A stretch of 64,000 bases of DNA, from contig NZ_FOLW01000009.1 of the NCBI RefSeq assembly GCF_900112475.1, positions 1-64,000 of the forward strand, in the 5' to 3' direction. This DNA is from Pragia fontium DSM 5563 = ATCC 49100. Its GTDB lineage: Bacteria; Pseudomonadota; Gammaproteobacteria; Enterobacterales; Enterobacteriaceae. Position 1 is the first letter of the stretch. Every line of letters starts with the position of its first letter. The notes below the pieces were generated by a model that worked only from the letters and a program-made list of their open reading frames with translations, had not been told where the DNA came from and made no database searches. The position numbers and the translations under genes were made by a program. Shown in pieces: positions 58,293-64,000 of the stretch.

Positions 58293-59169
58293 GCGTGTCT
58301 TTTTAATGATGTTTTTAAATTAATGATTAGATAATTATTTTATTTTTCTTGTTTCTTATAAATAGAAACTATGGATATCTCTATTTTCAGAGTAAGAATA
58401 ATAAATCAGAAATGTTAATGTTAATTTCTTAACACGGATTTTCTTTCAAAATATGATACCCAAGTATTAAATTGATTGTTAGGGTGATTTTAAAAGAGGG
58501 GGTAAATTTTATTTTTTCTATTCACTAAGGCTAAGTTATATCTCTGGTTAATCAGATTAAAATTTCCGATTGTTGGTTAATCATTGGGTATTACATTCAA
58601 TGAATATGAATGATGTTTTATCAAGCATATTATTGCGAATTAGGTACTCGATTTGCGTGTTCAGCATTTAGTTGAATATAAAGTTTATTCTGATATTTCA
58701 TCATCCAGTAGCCGATATTTTTTAATATCGCTGACTTTTAGCTGATTCTGAGTGAGGTTCAGCCAGAATAACGCTTATGGGTGCTTGAGGTAGCGATATC
58801 GTTTAAATCGGCGGAGGACATTTTCTTTAGCATCAGTATTGCGCTATGTTTAGATCTCAACATGACCAACACTTTTTGCTTGATGTATATCGTTTAGCGA
58901 AAAAGTTATCCAAACTATAAAATTAGCTTCCGACCATTTTTACCAGTGTTCGCAGTACGGCTAACCTTTAGTGTCGCAAATTTAACTGCATGATGGCTGC
59001 ATTTCTCTTTTTTAGCCCTGCTTGTGGTGTTTTATGCTGATTTTAAATGATAAAAAATTTTCGGTGAACTAGGTTAGAAAAAAACGGACGGTTATCGTTA
59101 TAATATTTTAATATTAATGGTAAATTTGAATGTATTGCTTATTTAATTAGCTAATCTGGAGATAAAAGT
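58293..59169. other. AT-rich noncoding region before pdeK
   Basis: No credible open frame. A short hairpin CGATATT-TTTT-AATATCG lies at 58713-58730. GGAG at 59157-59160 is the ribosome site for the following gene. Nothing else could be recognised. Confidence 0.5.
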
Positions 59170-61191
59170 TTGTTGGTAAAGCGTTCGCTAACAATTAAAC
59201 AAATGTCGTTGGTAACGATTGTTGCCGTGGCGACAATCTGTATTTTTGTTGTGATACAAATGTTTGATTTTGTTCAGCAACGCAAACAGGATTACCTGAT
59301 TCAGTTAGATAACATCGGTTATTCGGTTGCTGAGCCGCTGGAAAGAGACCTGTGGAATCGCAATTTGGAAGAGATACAGAACACGCTGGATGGCTTGATT
59401 GATGTTGGTTGGCTTAGCAAAGCGAATCTGCTGGTCAACGGGGAGATCATTCATTTATATAGCTTTCGAAAGTCGAATGACCGCGCTCCAACGTTCTTTG
59501 CTTCGATGTTGGGATTACCCATTAGCGCGCGGATGCCTCTTTATTCCCCCGAATATCGCTCGACAGATTCCAAACCAATGGGGTATTTGATATTAGAAGC
59601 GGATTCTTACCAGTTATATCAAGCTTCTCTGCATAAATTTGCTACCGTATTGGTGACCTATTTATTACTTGCTTTGATGCTCTCGATTGCTATCAGCTGG
59701 TGCCTCAATCGCTTATTGGTTTATCCACTGCGTGCCATTGCCGAAGACTTACGTACTTTGCCATCCGGCGTTATTCAGTACCATCAGCTTACCTTACCTC
59801 TGCGACATCAAGATGATGAATTGGGTATGTTGGTGCGAAATTATAATCGTAATCAACAGGCGTTGGCTAAGGCGCATAACCAGTTAAGTCGTCTAAGTAC
59901 CCGAGATCCGGTCACGGATTTACCCAATTACACACTGTTTCAGGAATTGCTTAAACAGCAGATAGCCAATAGCTGTCTGACTAAGACCTCGTTCAGTCTG
60001 TTGTTTATCAATCTAGATTCCCTCAAGGATGTGTTTCAGGCGTTAGGGCCGGAGCGGGCTAACCAACATCTGGTGGAGATTATTGGGCGTATTCAACCAG
60101 TATTAAGCCATCATACGGTACTGGCGAGACTGCACGGTGAAGAGCTAGCGATATTAAGTAAATTCAGTGCCGCACCTCTGCAGGCGATGCAACTGGCTAA
60201 ACGTCTGGTAGAGCTTGTTGAGTTACCCCTTGATGTTGATGAGTTTCATCTATTACCCGAGCTCAGTATTGGGATTGTTCAATATCCGAATGATGGTGAA
60301 GATGCGGATGAATTGCTTAGCCATGCTCAGTCGGCAATGCTGTTGGCTCAGCGGCGAGGGAAAAACCAAATCCAGTTCTTTGAACCTAATATGACCAATG
60401 AGGTTCAGCAGCGTTTAAAGATGAAAGGGGAAATTATTCGCGGCCTTAAGGAGAATCAGTTTCAGCTTTATTTACAACCTCAGGTTGATATTGCTACTGG
60501 CATTCCCTGCGGTGCTGAAGCATTGCTGCGCTGGCATTATTCTGCGGACGAGATCCGTTATCCGCTGGAGTTTATTCCTTTAGCTGAAGAGGCTGAACTG
60601 ATCCTACCCTTGGGTCGTTGGGTATTGGAAGAGGCCTGTAGCATATTGAGCCGTTGGAAGCAGCAGGGCATTTCTCTGATCTTGTCGGTTAATCTCTCTG
60701 CTCTTCAACTGCAACAGGTCGATCTTATTGATCAACTGAAAGCGTTAGTTGAGCGTTACGATTTTGAGCCGGCCAAGCTCACGCTGGAATTAACGGAAAC
60801 CGCGCATATCTACGATTTAGCGGAAGTGCTGCCAACGTTGATGAAAATACGTGAATTAGGCATATCTATCGCGTTGGATGATTTTGGTACCGGTTACAGT
60901 AATCTGAATTATTTGCGGCATTTACCGGTTGATGAGCTCAAAATTGATAAAAGTTTTATTGATGGTCTGCCTGAAGAGGGTGAACTGGTTAAAATTGTTA
61001 GTTCCGTCGCTCAGGTTTTATCCCTGAAGCTGGTAGTCGAGGGGGTAGAGACTCAGGCTCAGATCGATTGGTTACTGGCTCATGATATTCATATTGCTCA
61101 AGGATATTTATTTTCCCCAGCTATACCCTATAAAAAGTTTCAGGAAAAGTACCTGTCAGATTACTCTGAACCGCCAACTGATATTCTCTGA
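59170..61191 (+). CDS. pdeK: Cyclic-di-GMP phosphodiesterase, membrane GGDEF-EAL protein (PdeK/HmsP-like)
   Basis: 673 residues from TTG 59170, with GGAG 9 bases before it. Two hydrophobic segments (near residues 12-30 and 155-180) flank a periplasmic loop; a HAMP-like linker follows. The GGDEF domain is degenerate: LHGEEL stands where GGDEF should be, so no synthase activity is expected. The EAL domain is intact: AEALLRW, NLSAL, LTET, DDFGTGYSNL, EGVET. In E. coli pdeK is next to dctA and yhjJ, exactly as here. HmsP-type enzymes lower biofilm polysaccharide. Confidence 0.88.
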   Translation: MLVKRSLTIKQMSLVTIVAVATICIFVVIQMFDFVQQRKQDYLIQLDNIGYSVAEPLERDLWNRNLEEIQNTLDGLIDVGWLSKANLLVNGEIIHLYSFRKSNDRAPTFFASMLGLPISARMPLYSPEYRSTDSKPMGYLILEADSYQLYQASLHKFATVLVTYLLLALMLSIAISWCLNRLLVYPLRAIAEDLRTLPSGVIQYHQLTLPLRHQDDELGMLVRNYNRNQQALAKAHNQLSRLSTRDPVTDLPNYTLFQELLKQQIANSCLTKTSFSLLFINLDSLKDVFQALGPERANQHLVEIIGRIQPVLSHHTVLARLHGEELAILSKFSAAPLQAMQLAKRLVELVELPLDVDEFHLLPELSIGIVQYPNDGEDADELLSHAQSAMLLAQRRGKNQIQFFEPNMTNEVQQRLKMKGEIIRGLKENQFQLYLQPQVDIATGIPCGAEALLRWHYSADEIRYPLEFIPLAEEAELILPLGRWVLEEACSILSRWKQQGISLILSVNLSALQLQQVDLIDQLKALVERYDFEPAKLTLELTETAHIYDLAEVLPTLMKIRELGISIALDDFGTGYSNLNYLRHLPVDELKIDKSFIDGLPEEGELVKIVSSVAQVLSLKLVVEGVETQAQIDWLLAHDIHIAQGYLFSPAIPYKKFQEKYLSDYSEPPTDIL

Positions 61192-61430
61192 ATCTAGCGG
61201 TATATCAGCGATTCCCCAGTAAATAGCCTGGAAGTTAATCGATTGCTTATGTGGTAATGAAATAACCAAGTTTTGGTCATAAAGTACCTAAAGCCCGCGT
61301 CTGTGATGCGATCCAGTTCATATTTCTGATTTTTCCCTATTGTTTCTTTAATAATTTAATATCCATAGTGTTAATTGGGTGTTATTTTCCTGCGCCTGTA
61401 CCGTGTTGCTAATAAAAATAAGGAAGCATC

Positions 61431-62696
61431 ATGAAATTGAGTATTTTTAAATCGCTATATATTCAGGTTTTATTCGCAATAACGGTTGGGGTACTGTTGG
61501 GGCATTTTTATCCTGAGATTGGCGCATCAATGAAGCCGTTAGGTGATGGTTTCATTAAATTAATTAAAATGATTATCGCACCAATTATCTTTTGTACCGT
61601 GGTGACGGGTATTGCCGGTATGGAGAACATGAAAGCGGTCGGTCGTACCGGCGGCATCGCGTTACTCTATTTTGAAATTGTCAGTACATTAGCGTTGCTG
61701 ATTGGTTTAATCGTGGTTAACGTGGTGAAGCCTGGGGCAGGCATGAACGTTGACGCAAGCCAGTTAGATGCCAGTGCGGTAGCGGCTTATGCCGATGCGG
61801 CTAAGTCTCAGGGCATTATACCGTTCTTACTGGATATCATTCCTGGTAGCGTGATCGGTGCGTTTGCTAGCGGCAATATTCTTCAAGTGCTGCTGTTTGC
61901 TGTGCTGTTTGGTTTTGCTCTGCATCGTTTGGGTGAGAAAGGCCAAATGGTGTTTAACGTGATCGATAGCTTCTCCCGCGTCATTTTCGGCATTATCAAT
62001 ATGATTATGCGTTTGGCGCCGATTGGTGCATTCGGGGCAATGGCCTTTACCATCGGTAAATATGGTGTCGGTTCTCTGGTGCAGTTAGGGCAACTGATTC
62101 TGTGCTTCTACTTAACCTGCGTGCTGTTTATTGTGTTTGTGGTGGGAGCTATCGCCAGAGGCTTCGGTTTCAATATCTTTAAATTTATCCGCTATATCAA
62201 AGAAGAGTTGCTCATCGTTCTGGGAACCTCTTCTTCTGAGTCCGTTCTGCCAAGAATGTTGGATAAGATGGAGCGTTTGGGCTGTAAGAAATCCGTTGTG
62301 GGTCTGGTTATTCCAACCGGCTACTCTTTCAACCTTGATGGCACGTCGATTTATTTGACCATGGCCGCGATATTTATCGCTCAGGCGACCAATACGGAGA
62401 TGAGCATACTCAATCAGATTACGCTGCTGGTGGTGTTATTGCTTTCATCGAAAGGGGCTGCCGGCGTTACTGGAAGCGGCTTTATCGTTTTGGCGGCAAC
62501 CATTTCAGCGGTTGGCCATCTGCCATTAGCCGGATTGGCATTAATTCTGGGTATTGACCGCTTTATGTCAGAAGCTCGAGCATTAACCAATCTGATTGGT
62601 AATGGTGTAGCAACTGTTGTTGTGGCTAAGTGGTGTCGTCAGTTGGATGAAGAGAAACTCCAGTCCGAACTGAATAATCCAGGAAAAGAGGCTTAA
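61431..62696 (+). CDS. dctA: C4-dicarboxylate transport protein DctA
   Basis: 421 residues. Sodium/proton:dicarboxylate symporter family. Conserved parts: [19 protein letters not shown], the serine-rich hairpin [30 protein letters not shown] and the substrate-binding [16 protein letters not shown]. It imports succinate, fumarate, malate and aspartate. ATAAGGAAG precedes the ATG. It lies between pdeK and yhjJ as in E. coli. Confidence 0.96.
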   Translation: MKLSIFKSLYIQVLFAITVGVLLGHFYPEIGASMKPLGDGFIKLIKMIIAPIIFCTVVTGIAGMENMKAVGRTGGIALLYFEIVSTLALLIGLIVVNVVKPGAGMNVDASQLDASAVAAYADAAKSQGIIPFLLDIIPGSVIGAFASGNILQVLLFAVLFGFALHRLGEKGQMVFNVIDSFSRVIFGIINMIMRLAPIGAFGAMAFTIGKYGVGSLVQLGQLILCFYLTCVLFIVFVVGAIARGFGFNIFKFIRYIKEELLIVLGTSSSESVLPRMLDKMERLGCKKSVVGLVIPTGYSFNLDGTSIYLTMAAIFIAQATNTEMSILNQITLLVVLLLSSKGAAGVTGSGFIVLAATISAVGHLPLAGLALILGIDRFMSEARALTNLIGNGVATVVVAKWCRQLDEEKLQSELNNPGKEA

Positions 62697-62751
62697 TAGA
62701 CCGTTGTATAACTAGAATCGTTCAATTTATAACCATCTGTTCCTCCATTAT

Positions 62752-62783
62752 ATCCCGGTAGCTTGCTGCTGCCGGGATTCTCT
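62752..62783 (+). terminator. Terminator hairpin after dctA
   Basis: ATCCCGGTAGC (62752-62762) pairs with GCTGCCGGGAT (62768-62778) with one G-T pair, followed by TCTCT. A 55-base distance from the stop. Confidence 0.6.
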
Positions 62784-62962
62784 GCATAATGTCACTATTG
62801 CAAGTTAGCCATCAGTTTTATCATTAAAATAGTAGTAGCATAACGTGATATCTCGACAGCCTGCTTTTTCAATAAAAAAACGTACAAAGATGCAAACATT
62901 CGCTGTCAGGCAATCATCACGATTCCCGTCCGGCTGATTTAAGCAGTAAATGAGGTTCCATT

Positions 62963-64000
62963 ATGCAGTTTAAGTATTTACTCTCCGCGCTGAGCGGGGT
63001 CATGTTTATGTGGGTGGGAAGCGCGGCGCAAGCTGAAGCGTTAAAAGCCGATCCTGCCTGGCAGGAAGGGAAGCTGGAAAACGGTTTTAAATGGCAGATT
63101 TTGGCTACGCCGCATCGCCCGAGTGATAAAATTGAAGTTCGGTTAGAGGTTCATGCTGGTTCTTTACAGGAAGGCATACAGCAGACAGGGTTCTCCTATT
63201 TGCTTCCGCATCTCGCGATGGAGAAAACCGACAGTTATGAGTCGGAAGAAATTCAAAGCTTACTACCACTGATCACACCGGAAACTGAGCCTAAATCGCT
63301 GGTTGAGGTTTCTTACGATTACACCCGCTACAACCTTAGTTTGCCGACCAACAAACCAGAACTATTAAAAGAGGCATTTGGTTGGTTATCTGAGGCTGTC
63401 AGTCCTCCGACGGCAAGCAATGGTTTAATTCAGCTGATGAGTAACGATCCGCTTTCTCCACTGATTACCTTTCCGGCAGGCGTTAATGATGCCTGGTGGC
63501 ACTATCGGATTAAAAACTCCCCATTAGTGGGCCATGAACCTGGAAGGCCTATCGCAGAAGGCGCAACGGCTGAGCGGCTGAATGAGTTCTACCTGAAATG
63601 GTATACCCCTGATTCAATGACGCTATATGTGGTGGGCAATGTTGACCGCCGTGCGATGGTTGAACAAATTAATAAGTCATTTGGTGGATTAAGCGGTAAG
63701 CGATTAACGCCAGCCACCATTGCAGCGTTGAGTGCATTGCCTGCAACGCCAGTCAATTTTTTATCTCAGGGCGTGGAAAAAGATCGCCTGAAGCTGGTCT
63801 GGGACGATCCATGGCATCCGATAGTCACGAAATTATCTCTGGAACGTCAGTGGCTGAGTATGATAGCTAACGATATGATCGCAAATCGGCTGAACCAGAA
63901 GATGGGCCGCGGCTCAGCAAAAAATGCGGCTCTGGATTTCGCATGCCAGATCCAGTTCCAGCGCTATCATTGCGATCTGACAATAGATACTCCGCTGGCA
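62963..64000 (+). CDS. yhjJ: YhjJ, inactive M16-family peptidase homologue (3' end outside window)
   Basis: 346 residues visible from ATG 62963 (TGAGG upstream), open to the last base. A signal peptide (MQFKYLLSALSGVMFMWVGS, then AAQA) precedes DPAWQEGKLENGFKWQI, then KWYTPDSMTLYVVGNVD. These follow E. coli YhjJ (498 residues). The zinc site HxxEH of active insulinase-type peptidases is not there: the place reads YLLPHLAMEKT. So a non-catalytic periplasmic role is expected. The remaining third of the gene lies beyond the window. Confidence 0.92.
   Translation, partial: MQFKYLLSALSGVMFMWVGSAAQAEALKADPAWQEGKLENGFKWQILATPHRPSDKIEVRLEVHAGSLQEGIQQTGFSYLLPHLAMEKTDSYESEEIQSLLPLITPETEPKSLVEVSYDYTRYNLSLPTNKPELLKEAFGWLSEAVSPPTASNGLIQLMSNDPLSPLITFPAGVNDAWWHYRIKNSPLVGHEPGRPIAEGATAERLNEFYLKWYTPDSMTLYVVGNVDRRAMVEQINKSFGGLSGKRLTPATIAALSALPATPVNFLSQGVEKDRLKLVWDDPWHPIVTKLSLERQWLSMIANDMIANRLNQKMGRGSAKNAALDFACQIQFQRYHCDLTIDTPLA

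Overview
This is a chromosomal segment of a gammaproteobacterium of the order Enterobacterales. Orthologues and gene order familiar from Escherichia coli are recognisable: rpoZ-spoT-trmH-recG, gmk/ligB, xanP, acrD, exuR with uxaA, and pdeK-dctA-yhjJ. The mosaic of accessory genes (aromatic catabolism, a periplasmic broad-specificity racemase, a giant coiled-coil FKBP protein) suggests a less-studied lineage, perhaps Budviciaceae-like. That placement is inference; no rRNA or tRNA gene is present to test it.

Layout. 1-800: the 3' end of an IS481-type element, inserted in one copy of a structured dispersed repeat, followed by a second inverted copy. 838-2241: xanP. 2470-15720: a co-directional cluster of 14 genes with a sigma70-like promoter and IclR-type palindromes at its head. 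It encodes a complete three-component Rieske oxygenase (ferredoxin, oxygenase, ferredoxin reductase), an extradiol-type VOC dioxygenase, two SDR dehydrogenases, an alpha/beta hydrolase, a cupin, an aspartate-dehydrogenase-like enzyme, an aldehyde dehydrogenase, a TPP-dependent enzyme, an MFS transporter and an IclR regulator. It sits between xanP and recG, where E. coli has gltS. 15720-17275: an AT-rich scar with an HNH nuclease gene and a decayed second copy of the end of the TPP-enzyme gene. 17276-25164: recG, trmH, spoT, rpoZ, gmk and ligB.

25180-38100: a GNAT acetyltransferase, an autotransporter, a third structured-repeat copy, the divergent ampC/ampR pair, acrD, a PEBP-family protein, an AraC regulator, a BON-domain protein and a decayed ytjA. 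38266-43787: a gene for a roughly 1,840-residue periplasmic coiled-coil protein built from more than 20 tandem units and ending in an FKBP domain. Its signal-peptide region is put out of frame by a run of nine T. 43994-46900: a UbiB-like kinase paralogue and a lipoprotein-type amino-acid racemase. 47190-51379: a hexuronate unit (uxaA, MFS transporter, exuR) with matching operator-like sites and a CRP-like site in the divergent promoter. 51481-58292: a MocR/GNAT pair, an unknown protein, and a permease plus MetC-like lyase divergent from a LysR regulator. 59170-64000: pdeK, dctA and yhjJ (cut by the window end).

The most unusual items are the catabolic cluster, whose combination of enzymes matches no pathway I can name; the giant FKBP protein with its poly-T tract; and the structured repeat family, whose stems change together between copies. 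Functions are read from sequence motifs and recalled family members; no searches were run.
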